Shown: in pieces, positions 7,423 to 15,555 of the stretch
How positions within the stretch are numbered: the stretch's first letter is position 1
Layout: every line of letters begins with the position of its first letter
Source: an uncultured Treponema sp.
GTDB lineage: Bacteria; Spirochaetota; Spirochaetia; Treponematales; Treponemataceae
NCBI GenBank assembly: GCA_934718065.1
Contig: CAKUZR010000012.1
Coordinates: 15,747 to 79,746, forward strand
Reading direction: 5' to 3'
Length of the DNA stretch: 64,000 nucleotides
Notes under the pieces: generated by a model
Told to the model about the DNA's origin: nothing
The model's input: only the letters and a program-made list of their open reading frames with translations
Databases searched by the model: none
Made by a program: the position numbers and the translations under genes

Positions 7423-8061
7423 TTATGCCACTTGCAAAAATTTTTGTTGTAAACACAATCCCCCCCCCGTCAGCCGTTGAGTAGTTTTATTCTGATACTT
7501 GAATCCATACTTTTCCAATGCAAACGCCTGAACGTCAGGAGCAATCATTTTTGCATAATAAGTACCATCGGGATTTATAAAGTGCCGATTTTCGTAAAAA
7601 TCCATAATATTTTTTACATATGGGCTTTGTTTTTCTGCTCCAAGAATTGCTGATTGAATGGAAAGACCTTGAATAATTAAGTCTGGATTTTTTTTAGTTC
7701 CATCCTGACTTAAAAGTTCATTTGATTTTGTCGCAAAGAATTTCTTTTCATTGAATTCGATACCAGTAAAGAAATTGTTCTGTAAAAAATCATCAAAAGA
7801 TTTTCGCACAAAAATATCAGAATCAAGGTAGACCCCACCATAATTGTACAAAGCCCAAGCCCGAACATAATCAGCAACAAACGCCCATTTTTTTTCAGAT
7901 AACGCTTCGTCTATCCATGAATTGTGAGGAATATTCTCTGAATTCCAAAGTTTGAGTTCATAATCGGGAAGTCTTTTCTTCCAACTGTTTATACATTTTT
8001 TGATTAACAAAGACTTTTTTTCATTACCAAGCCATACATAGTGAATTATTTTTGGAATCAT
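7423..8061 (-). CDS. GT32-type glycosyltransferase, frame-shifted at a G9 tract
   Basis: The start MIPKIIHYVWLG, the FVADYVRAWALYNYGGVYLDSDIFV block with its DxD motif and the later PDVQAFALEKYGF are typical of Gly_transf_sug (GT32) enzymes. After TTQRLT the frame enters nine G (plus-strand C 7460-7468) and ends at 7423 after an atypical tail. With one more G it would continue for 49 further codons (IVFTTKIFASG, then YAIHAYSSSWKNYS) to a stop at 7301-7303, two dozen bases before the next gene's first ATG. That tail looks like the family's normal C-terminus. As sequenced, the gene is probably OFF. Confidence 0.8.
   Translation of the reverse strand: MIPKIIHYVWLGNEKKSLLIKKCINSWKKRLPDYELKLWNSENIPHNSWIDEALSEKKWAFVADYVRAWALYNYGGVYLDSDIFVRKSFDDFLQNNFFTGIEFNEKKFFATKSNELLSQDGTKKNPDLIIQGLSIQSAILGAEKQSPYVKNIMDFYENRHFINPDGTYYAKMIAPDVQAFALEKYGFKYQNKTTQRLTGGGLCLQQKFLQVA
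7460..7468. repeat. Poly-C(9) slippage tract in the GT32 gene
   Basis: Nine C on the plus strand, read as nine G in the coding strand. The tract lies at codons 198-201. Nine bases give a 212-residue protein, while ten would give about 253 residues with a family-like end. Tracts of this length slip during replication and are a common basis of phase variation. Confidence 0.8.
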
Positions 8062-9476
8062 TGTTTTGCTCCTGATTTATATAAATTACTTTTATTTTTT
8101 ACGTTTGTATTTTTGTAAAATATTAAAAACAAAATGCTTGCTGCTATACTGGTTTGCAATGTAAAGCCAATGTAACAAGTTAATGTTAAATAAAGAACAA
8201 ATCCTAAATAGCAACTAAAGGCATTCTTTATTTTTATACACCGGCAGAAGATAAAAAATAATAAAAAGAGAAAATATCCTAGACCATATTTTAAATAGGT
8301 ATATCCAGTATTGTGTGCACTTGTAAAAATATGACTTTTACGCTGTTCTTCTGGAAAATCATCTGGACCTAAAATTTTACCAATACTTTTATTTTCAAAT
8401 GGATAATAATTGTCTGTATAAGAGCCTCCCGCTCCATTACCAAATATAATAGTGTATGGATTACCTGATTCAGTTATATTTATCATTTCAAGAACTCGTA
8501 CATAAGGGCTTAAAGGAATTAAATTTATTTTTTCTCTATTAGATAAACTAAAATTCTCAAATAATTTTGTAATATTATTTATCTTAAATGTAATTGCTTC
8601 GAATTTTTCTGTCTTAAAAAATAACTTTGCTGAATTGCCTATAAAAACTATTGAAAAGATTGATAAAATCACAAAAACGATAATTTTAGTTTTGTGCTTT
8701 GCAAAAAGAAAACAAAGAATTGTTAGAAAAAGTAAAGATAAAACAAAAAAGATTGTGACCATACTGCCAAAATCTTGAAGCTTTATTGCAATTAACAAGT
8801 ACAAAACAAGAAAACAAAATGGAATAATTGATTTATTTTTTTGAAAAAATAAAAAATATAGCAAGATAAATAAAAATATCGAAAACGACTCTCCTACAAC
8901 AAGTAAACGAGTATGTCGTCCCCACCAGTCAACGGAAATCGAGAAACCGTAGTTGAAAACTATACAAAAAATGCTTGTAATTATATAGAAAAGCAATAGT
9001 TTCTTAGAAATTTTTACTAGTTGTTCTTTAGTAATATCATAGAATAAAATAAATCCTGAAAAGAAACCTGCTACAACAATCAAATCAGAGACAAAACTTT
9101 TTGGCTGAGTGTAAAAATTTTTAATTACTCCGAAAATTATAAAATATAAAAAAACAGAAATTGCAAATGTTGCTTTATAAAAACTAAATTTGAGTGAAAT
9201 AAAAAGTTTAGGAAGAGTTATAACTATATATAGCAAAATTAGACCATAAATTATCTTAAAACTGTAAATAGAAATACTTGTTCCATATAATGAATAAGAG
9301 AATATAAGAACTGCAAGATTAGATTTATCTTTATTTAAGGATAACAAGATAAAAAATAGTATCTGGATAAAGAGACCTATTAAATTTAATCCAGGAATAA
9401 TTGATATGAGAAAAAGACAGATTAAAATAAAAAACTGTTTATCAAAAATATCATTTTTAATTATTCTTTGAATCAT
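8058..9476 (-). CDS. O-antigen polymerase/ligase-like membrane protein
   Basis: 472 residues, very hydrophobic, with about eleven predicted membrane spans and one large loop between residues about 270 and 380 (ending in FTSAHNTGYTYLKYGLGYF). This layout and the H in SAHN are typical of Wzy polymerases and WaaL-type ligases. Sequence alone does not separate the two. In a Wzx-containing cluster Wzy is the better guess. It overlaps the GT32 gene and the upstream gene by four bases each. The DNA is distinctly AT-rich compared with the flanks. Confidence 0.7.
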   Translation of the reverse strand: MIQRIIKNDIFDKQFFILICLFLISIIPGLNLIGLFIQILFFILLSLNKDKSNLAVLIFSYSLYGTSISIYSFKIIYGLILLYIVITLPKLFISLKFSFYKATFAISVFLYFIIFGVIKNFYTQPKSFVSDLIVVAGFFSGFILFYDITKEQLVKISKKLLLFYIITSIFCIVFNYGFSISVDWWGRHTRLLVVGESFSIFLFILLYFLFFQKNKSIIPFCFLVLYLLIAIKLQDFGSMVTIFFVLSLLFLTILCFLFAKHKTKIIVFVILSIFSIVFIGNSAKLFFKTEKFEAITFKINNITKLFENFSLSNREKINLIPLSPYVRVLEMINITESGNPYTIIFGNGAGGSYTDNYYPFENKSIGKILGPDDFPEEQRKSHIFTSAHNTGYTYLKYGLGYFLFLLFFIFCRCIKIKNAFSCYLGFVLYLTLTCYIGFTLQTSIAASILFLIFYKNTNVKNKSNLYKSGAKQ

Positions 9477-10432
9477 ATCAACACCTGAGCAAGTTTTTTA
9501 TTTTTATTTTCTGAATAAAAATCTATTAATGCTTTTGAAATTATTGGTGTTTTTAGAATTCCTGAATCTATTTCTGACAATAATTTTTTTAATTCTGCTT
9601 CACTATGAAAAATATAGCCACAATTATATTTTCCTACTAATTCAGAAAATGATGGATTTTTACAACAAATAACAGGAGTTCCTTGTGAAAGAGAATCAAG
9701 CATTACTGCAGAACAACGGATTCCATATTTGTCACCATAATCTAAAAAAGTATATGTAGATCTTCTTATTTCTAGCAAATACTCATCTAGTGTTGGAAAC
9801 TTATCTTCAATTTTCAGATTATTATTCAATATGTTTGAAAAATTCATATTTGAAAGTCGATTTTGAATTCCATTGCAAATAAACTTAAAATGAATATGTT
9901 CAAATTTGATTTCCTGCAAAATATGAAATAATGGTTCAATGAGTTTCATAGAATTCAAATTGCCTATGCATAAAATTACTTTTTTGATTTTTTCTTCTTT
10001 AACGACAGTTTTTAATTCTCGTGCATGTACTTCAACTATTTTTGAATTGAGTTTTGAATTTGTTTTTGATAAAAGGTCTTTTTTTACACAGTTCGCAAAA
10101 ACTATAATATTCCTACATTTTTTTATAAAAACAGAAAAAATAAATTTATATAGAGTACAGTGAACTGTTGGAAAAAAATGAATTACCAGATTATAGTTCC
10201 AATTTCTAGAGAAAAACGATGCAATAAATAGACATAAAAAGGAGACAGTGCCGAAGGTTTTGTTTTGTTTTCTTCTTAATATTTTAGAAATAACAAGTAT
10301 GTTTCGAAAAATATTATGCTCATTGAATTTTATATGTTCGAGATTACCATCGCAGTATCTATTTAAAACCATAAAATCCTGATCATGATGTCCTGTTTTT
10401 ACATATTGAAAATCACAATATAAACTTTTCAT
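9473..10432 (-). CDS. Putative glycosyltransferase, GT-B fold
   Basis: 319 residues. The C-terminal half carries KKVILCIGNLNSMKLIEPLF (hinge strand), then YTFLDYGDKYGIRCSAVMLD and SQGTPVICCKNPSFSEL, the usual GT-B donor-binding end. The N-terminal half is divergent and lacks a clear acceptor motif. It overlaps the polymerase gene by four bases and shares its low GC and Asn/Lys/Ile-rich composition, so both probably arrived together. Donor and acceptor are unknown. Confidence 0.6.
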   Translation of the reverse strand: MKSLYCDFQYVKTGHHDQDFMVLNRYCDGNLEHIKFNEHNIFRNILVISKILRRKQNKTFGTVSFLCLFIASFFSRNWNYNLVIHFFPTVHCTLYKFIFSVFIKKCRNIIVFANCVKKDLLSKTNSKLNSKIVEVHARELKTVVKEEKIKKVILCIGNLNSMKLIEPLFHILQEIKFEHIHFKFICNGIQNRLSNMNFSNILNNNLKIEDKFPTLDEYLLEIRRSTYTFLDYGDKYGIRCSAVMLDSLSQGTPVICCKNPSFSELVGKYNCGYIFHSEAELKKLLSEIDSGILKTPIISKALIDFYSENKNKKLAQVLI

Positions 10433-10450
10433 AAAATAAAAACCTCCTTT

Positions 10451-11329
10451 CTAAAAATGTTTTAGGATGAAAAATATGATTTTGCTTCTAAATGTTTTTA
10501 TAATTTGCAATAATAGAGGCAGTTTTTTGAAACTATTTCCATATGTGTTGATTAATATATCTTTGAATTTTTTATTGTTATTTTTTAGCCAGACTAACAA
10601 TAAAAATTCAGAAATATAGCCAAAAACTCTTTTCTGTTGTTCACTGTAAGATTCAAATGGAATATGATTTTCAATTTTTGATAAAACAGAAAATAACCAG
10701 CTGCAATATGAATTCAGGTCATTGTATGACATTATGAACATATTATAGGGATGGTAAAAATTTGATTTTTCCATACAATGAAGAAATGTTTTATAGTATT
10801 CTGGGAAACTTTTTTGGATTGTTTTTTTTAATGTTCTATAATCTTCAGAAACATAAAACAAACAGTAAGTCCAATACATAGAAAATTTATAAAAGTGCTT
10901 TTTTGCTATGATGCAGCTATTTTTTTCTAACAGGCGTTTTAGATTTTCAAAATTGAACTGATATTTTTGAATTTTATTTTCCTCTAAAACATTGTCTTCA
11001 TAAATTGAAAATTTCTTATCGAAATTAAAATATCTTCTGTAATGATTCAGCCCGATATATTCCAAGCCAGGATAAATCTTCCTTATGTTTTTCCATGCCC
11101 AATAAAGCGCAGTAAGCTCGCAGTAGCTTTTATTCTTAGCACTTATGTTGTCGCACGGCTTGCCGTTCACCTGGTCATCACGCTGCATTCCGAGTTCAGC
11201 ACTACTGATTGCCGCCCCAACTTGGATTGGAAGGAATATTCCGTCCGGGTCAGGAGGAAGTCCGCAAGGCTTATGGCAGCAGATTAAAATTTTTATATTG
11301 TCTTTATTTAAAATGATTTTTTCTTTCAT
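10451..11329 (-). CDS. DUF4422 glycosyltransferase-like protein
   Basis: 292 residues. IKILICCHKPCGLP, FLPIQVGA, NISAKNKSYCELTALYWAWKN and YIGLNHYRRYF in that order are the signature of DUF4422, a family of capsule and exopolysaccharide glycosyltransferases sometimes annotated as galactofuranosyl or rhamnosyl transferases. The gene overlaps glf by four bases. With UDP-galactofuranose made next door, a galactofuranosyltransferase role is reasonable but not shown. The first third is of normal GC, and the rest is AT-rich like the genes after it. Confidence 0.75.
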   Translation of the reverse strand: MKEKIILNKDNIKILICCHKPCGLPPDPDGIFLPIQVGAAISSAELGMQRDDQVNGKPCDNISAKNKSYCELTALYWAWKNIRKIYPGLEYIGLNHYRRYFNFDKKFSIYEDNVLEENKIQKYQFNFENLKRLLEKNSCIIAKKHFYKFSMYWTYCLFYVSEDYRTLKKTIQKSFPEYYKTFLHCMEKSNFYHPYNMFIMSYNDLNSYCSWLFSVLSKIENHIPFESYSEQQKRVFGYISEFLLLVWLKNNNKKFKDILINTYGNSFKKLPLLLQIIKTFRSKIIFFILKHF

Positions 11330-12474
11330 CTTTCTCCTCCAAGTTCCTTTTCCGCATCTTCCATTGCTTTCGCAATCACGTCGTCCATATCGTAGTACTT
11401 GTACTCTGCAAGGCGTCCGCCGAAAATCACATTGCTCTCCGCGGCAGCCAGAGCCTTGTATTTTCTGTAAAGCTCCGCGTTTTTCTCATCGTTTACTGGG
11501 TAGAAGGGTTCGACTCCCTCGTGCCACTCTGTGGAGTATTCCTTTGAAATCACGGTCTTGTTCTGTGAATACGCCGGATTTTCCGGCTCGAAGTGCTTGT
11601 GCTCAATAATCCTGGTGAAAGGCTCGGCGCGGCTTGTGTAGTTCACAACGGCGTTGCCCTGAAAATTCTGCACATCCAGCGTTTCTGTCTCAAAGCGGAC
11701 TGTGCGGTACTCAAGCTTTCCGAACCTGCAGCCAAAAAACTCGTCAATTTTTCCAGTGAACACAATCTTGTCCGCAAGTTTTTCAAGCTCCGAACGGCTC
11801 TCGAAAAAGTCAACATCTGTCTTAGTTTCAATTCCAGAAAGCAGGCCTTCTATAATCTTGTTGTACCCGCCAAGCGGAATTCCCTGGTAAGCGTCATTGA
11901 AATAGTTGTTATCGAACGTGAAACGCACCGGAAGCCTTTTTATGATGAAAGACGGAAGCTCTGCGCATTTTCGCCCCCACTGCTTTTCGGTGTACTCCTT
12001 CACCAGCGTCTCGTAGATGTCGCGACCGACAAGGCTGACCGCCTGCTCCTCAAGATTCTTAGGCTCTTTGATTCCGCTCTGCTTTTTCTGCTCCTTGATT
12101 TTTGCCGCGGCCTCCGCCGGAGTGGTTACGCCCCACATCTGGTAAAAAGTGTTCATATTGAACGGCAGGTTGAAGAGCTTTCCGTGGAAATTCGCGACCG
12201 GCGAATTTGTATATCGGTTGAATACGGCAAAACTGTTCACAAAATCCCAGACTTTTTTGTCCGAAGTGTGAAAGATGTGCGCTCCGTACTTGTGCACGTG
12301 GATTCCGTCAATATCCTCGCAGAAAATATTTCCGCCAAGATGCGGCCGCCTGTCAATCACAAGGCATTTCTTTCCCTTTTTGCGTGCAAGATACGCGAAT
12401 GTCGCTCCGTACAAGCCCGAGCCGACGATAAGATAGTCGTAATTAGTTGATTCTGTATGAAATACTTCAGCCAT
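11326..12474 (-). CDS. glf: UDP-galactopyranose mutase
   Basis: 382 residues. The FAD-binding start YDYLIVGSGLYGATFAYLA with IDRRPHLGGN, the VHKYGAHIFHTSDKKVWDFV block, KQWGRKCAELP and the closing VIFGGRLAEYKYYDMDDVIAKA are all standard Glf motifs, and the length is normal. It interconverts UDP-galactopyranose and UDP-galactofuranose in the cytoplasm, so the surface polymer probably contains Galf. It lies just after the toxin-antitoxin pair and is coupled to the DUF4422 gene. Confidence 0.95.
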   Translation of the reverse strand: MAEVFHTESTNYDYLIVGSGLYGATFAYLARKKGKKCLVIDRRPHLGGNIFCEDIDGIHVHKYGAHIFHTSDKKVWDFVNSFAVFNRYTNSPVANFHGKLFNLPFNMNTFYQMWGVTTPAEAAAKIKEQKKQSGIKEPKNLEEQAVSLVGRDIYETLVKEYTEKQWGRKCAELPSFIIKRLPVRFTFDNNYFNDAYQGIPLGGYNKIIEGLLSGIETKTDVDFFESRSELEKLADKIVFTGKIDEFFGCRFGKLEYRTVRFETETLDVQNFQGNAVVNYTSRAEPFTRIIEHKHFEPENPAYSQNKTVISKEYSTEWHEGVEPFYPVNDEKNAELYRKYKALAAAESNVIFGGRLAEYKYYDMDDVIAKAMEDAEKELGGER

Positions 12475-12519
12475 TTATTTCCGGCTGAAAGAAAAATTGA
12501 TTTTAGTTTTTCTTAAAGA

Positions 12520-12792
12520 CTATGAAAACAGCTCGCTGTGTGAATTTATCCTGAACGCAGTAAGCAGAAGAGCATCTTTATTTTTTGAATAAATCAGCAC
12601 AAGGTCAGGCTTTACATGACAGTCCCTAAAGTCAGCATAGTCACCTTTTAAATGATGGTCTCTGTATTTCGGCTCAAGAACCTCATCTTTTGCAAGGCGA
12701 TTTATAACCTGCTTCGCAAGTTCCCTGTCTGCCGGTGGCAATTTTGCATACTCTTTGTCAAAACGTTTTGTCGTGGCGATTTTATAGCCCAT
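12520..12792 (-). CDS. YafQ-type mRNA interferase toxin
   Basis: 90 residues from ATG at 12792, overlapping the antitoxin end by 11 bases. The frame is open a little further upstream, but this start gives the normal MGYKIATTKRFDKEYAKL opening. HHLKGDYADFRDCHVKPDLVLIY and the C-terminal TAFRINSHSELF match YafQ, including the late His used in catalysis. YafQ-type toxins cut mRNA on the ribosome. The pair interrupts the glycan operon and may help keep it in the population. Confidence 0.88.
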   Translation of the reverse strand: MGYKIATTKRFDKEYAKLPPADRELAKQVINRLAKDEVLEPKYRDHHLKGDYADFRDCHVKPDLVLIYSKNKDALLLTAFRINSHSELFS

Positions 12793-13003
12793 TGGCAGCC
12801 TCGTACTCATCCATTGAGGAATAAGTCCTTAAAGTGCCTTTTTCATGCTCCTTCAAAATCTCCGCCTGCTCCGCCTTTAATTCATCTGCCAGGGACTTTT
12901 CTTTTTTTATGGAAACCTTTACAGCCGGATGCAGTTTGCAGACACTTTTTATAGCCGAAATAAGGGCATTGTCCGCATTCTGGATAGTCATATTAACAAC
13001 CAT
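12782..13003 (-). CDS. Antitoxin of the YafQ-type pair
   Basis: 73 residues from ATG at 13003, supported by GGAGG seven bases upstream. It begins MVVNMTIQNADNALISAIKSV and ends LRTYSSMDEYEAANGL. The Lys/Glu-rich C-terminal half is likely the toxin-binding arm. The N-terminal part resembles small antitoxins seen before YafQ/RelE toxins in treponemes rather than classical DinJ. Such proteins usually neutralise the toxin and repress their own promoter, but no clear operator was found in the 68-base gap to wzx. Confidence 0.75.
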   Translation of the reverse strand: MVVNMTIQNADNALISAIKSVCKLHPAVKVSIKKEKSLADELKAEQAEILKEHEKGTLRTYSSMDEYEAANGL

Positions 13004-13071
13004 AAGAAAACCTCCATAAAAATCTTCCACAGCAAATTTAGCACAGCCATGCTCAAAAATCAATTATCCTT

Positions 13072-14571
13072 TCAGTCTGCCTCCTTGTTCTTAATTTTTT
13101 TATAGAATCTGCCTGTCAATTGCTCTGAAAGCTCGGCAAACAGAGAATCTTTAAAAAGAAAAAGACACAGCGCATAACTGGCTGCGCCTAAGAATATTCC
13201 AAAAATTATTTTCAGTGTGAATGATTTAAAAACAATGCATTCAGCAAAAACGCAGAAAGACATTGCCAATGACGCAAGAACAACCTTCACGGAATGCTGG
13301 ATAAAAGTTCTGTATGACAGATATTCTCCTGCGAACGCAAGCTGCACCGCTGTAACAGTGAATTCCGCAGCCACAGTTCCTATAGCGGCGCCAACAGCTC
13401 CATACCGAGGAATCAGAACCATATTGAATGTAAAATTCACGACAGAGCCGGCAACTACTGAAAAAAGCGTTGCACGTTCCTTTCCGACCGACATGAAAAT
13501 CTGAATCCCTATTGCATTGCTTATTGATATGAACACAATCACCGCGTTCATAATCTTCATAACAGGCACAGCTGGAAGATATCGGCTGCCGCTGAAAAGA
13601 AGGACAGCAGGCTCCGACAGTACAAAAAGCCCTGCCGCGCAAGGAACAGAAAACAAAACCACAAACTGCATGGCCTTGTTTGAAAGACGTAAGAATTCAG
13701 TTCTTTCCCCGCTGTTTGCATAGTACGACAACCGTGGCAGAAGGACTCCTGTCGCGGCCGTTATCATCATGACAACCATGCGGTTTATCTTTGTCGCCGC
13801 TGTGTATATGCCAACCGCCTCGTCGCCCTTCAGAAATCCAAGCATAGTCGTATCAAGCACTGTATATATGCTTACCGCCGCGCTCATTGCAAACAGAGTG
13901 AAAATCGGTCTCAAGTGCTTTCTTAGCTCAACACCTGTTTCCATCACAAGCCGAAAGTCAACAAATTTCCTGGAATGCAGAAAATTCAGCACATTTGAGC
14001 CTGCGCTAGAAACCACGCTGATTGCCGCATATTTCAAGTAGTCATCCTGGCTTCTTACAAAAATAAAAAGAAGCGCAAGGCTCAGAATTTGGAAGGCGAT
14101 AGAACGGACAGTAATATACCTGAACTCCTCAAGTGCTGTGTACAGATAATCAATTCCAAGCGTTGTGAAAAGGATTGATGCGCCTGAAATGCAAAGCAGC
14201 TTTCTGTATTCCGAGAGCTGGGGAACAAGAAAAACTGCAGCCGCCAGCAGAATATACGCCACGCCCATAGACACAAGGTTTAAAGAGAGCATCTCTTTTA
14301 TGAATTTTGAGAGCCTTGCCCTGTCGTTTCTGACCTTCGCAGCCTCACGCACAGCGTAGGTGCTTATTCCTAGCGCCGCAACAAGAGAGAAGTAGCTGAC
14401 AACGGACTGCGCGAAGTTCACCTTCCCTATATAAACCGGACCAAGCACACGGCTCGTATACGGAAATGTTATCAGCGGAAATATCAGCGACATTACAGTC
14501 CGCGTCATGTTCAAAGCTGCATTTTTCTTAAGAGAAGGCTGAGAATTTGTGTTGTCAAGACTTCTACTCAT
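13072..14571 (-). CDS. Polysaccharide flippase, Wzx/MATE-like
   Basis: 499 residues from ATG at 14571 (MSRSLDNTNSQPSLKKNAALNM). The protein has 12-14 hydrophobic spans. The early NMTRTVMSLIFPLITFPYTSRVLGP and VNFAQSVVSYFSLVAALGISTYAVRE motifs are characteristic of the polysaccharide biosynthesis (RfbX/Wzx) family. It would flip the lipid-linked repeat unit to the periplasm for polymerisation by the Wzy-like protein. A longer reading from 14640 lacks an RBS. A 12-codon ORF overlaps the chosen start. Confidence 0.9.
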   Translation of the reverse strand: MSRSLDNTNSQPSLKKNAALNMTRTVMSLIFPLITFPYTSRVLGPVYIGKVNFAQSVVSYFSLVAALGISTYAVREAAKVRNDRARLSKFIKEMLSLNLVSMGVAYILLAAAVFLVPQLSEYRKLLCISGASILFTTLGIDYLYTALEEFRYITVRSIAFQILSLALLFIFVRSQDDYLKYAAISVVSSAGSNVLNFLHSRKFVDFRLVMETGVELRKHLRPIFTLFAMSAAVSIYTVLDTTMLGFLKGDEAVGIYTAATKINRMVVMMITAATGVLLPRLSYYANSGERTEFLRLSNKAMQFVVLFSVPCAAGLFVLSEPAVLLFSGSRYLPAVPVMKIMNAVIVFISISNAIGIQIFMSVGKERATLFSVVAGSVVNFTFNMVLIPRYGAVGAAIGTVAAEFTVTAVQLAFAGEYLSYRTFIQHSVKVVLASLAMSFCVFAECIVFKSFTLKIIFGIFLGAASYALCLFLFKDSLFAELSEQLTGRFYKKIKNKEAD

Positions 14572-14606
14572 TTTATATAGTTCTCCGCTCCTAGCGTCGC
14601 AAGCAT
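14568..14606 (-). CDS. 12-codon ORF overlapping the flippase start
   Basis: ATG at 14606 follows AGGAG by nine bases. The frame reads MLATLGAENYIK and its TGA overlaps the flippase ATG as ATGA. The flippase itself has only a distant GGAG. Translation of this mini-ORF could deliver ribosomes to the flippase start. It may equally be chance, and no function is claimed for the peptide. Confidence 0.25.
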   Translation of the reverse strand: MLATLGAENYIK

Positions 14607-14712
14607 GTTTCTCTTCTCCTGTTATATTCTGTGGCAGCATTCTAGCCGCAAAACTTCAATTTTCATTCTCAACATACCAAAACGGCTTGAAAAACTTCCA
14701 GACCGTTTTGGT

Positions 14713-15555
14713 TCATCTCTCCCCAATCTCCCTCAGCACTTTCCTGTTCATCTCCCGCCGTTCCTTGTCGAACCACCAGCCGTACTTTCCGAAATATTTG
14801 AACGCGCTTCTGATATGGGCAAGGAGCATTTTTCGGCTTTTGTACGAGGCTTTCTGGTGGTCGTGAACAATCTGAACGCCTGGAAAATAGAGCGTGCGCG
14901 AAACGCGGTGAAGCCTTCTGATTAAGTCAAAATCTTCAAAATACATGAAGAAACGGTCGTCAAAGAAAATGTTGTTTTCCGCCAGAACTGAAAGCCGCAT
15001 GAACATAAAGCAGCCGGAAAGGCACGGCGGATTTATCACCCTGTCGTAGCCGAAAGATTTCAGGCAGTAGCGGTCGTTTTTTCTTTCGCTCCATTTAGTT
15101 TTTGGCAGGAAGCGGCGGAAAATCAAATCGCCCGGAGCGGGCAAAAGCTTGCAGAGATGCTGAATTTCTCCATCTGGATAAACAACTTTCGGAAGCACAT
15201 ACGAAGCGTCTTTATTTTCTTCCATAAAATCCGTCAAAGCCGGCAGAACTTCCGCGCCAAAACGAATATCCGGATTCAGGACAACGTGATAGACAAATCC
15301 TTTTTCAATCGCCTCGTGCATTGCAATGTTGTGAGCCTCGCCGTAGCCTAAGTTCGCATTGTGGATGTAGCGGATTTTCGTGTTTCCGCCGGCATTTTCC
15401 GCTTCAAGAATCCGCCATCTGTCGTCGGGCGAATTGTCAATTATGTACAAAATCCCGACACAATTTGAATCAAAAACCGATTTCAGAACCGAATCAATCT
15501 GGCTCCGCGGAGTTTTATAAAGCACAATACTTGCGGAAAGTTTTATCTTGTTCAT
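14713..15555 (-). CDS. Glycosyltransferase family 2, rhamnosyltransferase-like
   Basis: 280 residues, GT-A fold. KLSASIVLYKTPRSQIDSVLKSV opens the nucleotide-binding strand. Then come YIIDNSPDD, NLGYGEAHNIAMHEA and HVVLNPDIRFG, whose NPD replaces the DxD as in WbbL-type rhamnosyltransferases. RVINPPCLSGCFMFMRLSV and FFMYFEDFDLIRRLH hold the acidic catalytic residues. It adds a sugar to the growing repeat unit at the inner membrane. It overlaps the acyltransferase by four bases, so the two are coupled. Confidence 0.88.
   Translation of the reverse strand: MNKIKLSASIVLYKTPRSQIDSVLKSVFDSNCVGILYIIDNSPDDRWRILEAENAGGNTKIRYIHNANLGYGEAHNIAMHEAIEKGFVYHVVLNPDIRFGAEVLPALTDFMEENKDASYVLPKVVYPDGEIQHLCKLLPAPGDLIFRRFLPKTKWSERKNDRYCLKSFGYDRVINPPCLSGCFMFMRLSVLAENNIFFDDRFFMYFEDFDLIRRLHRVSRTLYFPGVQIVHDHQKASYKSRKMLLAHIRSAFKYFGKYGWWFDKERREMNRKVLREIGER

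Noticed and set aside
11593..12450. Long plus-strand open frame opposite glf
   Set aside because: It lies antisense to a clear glf gene, and its protein has no recognisable domain. It is a by-product of codon bias.
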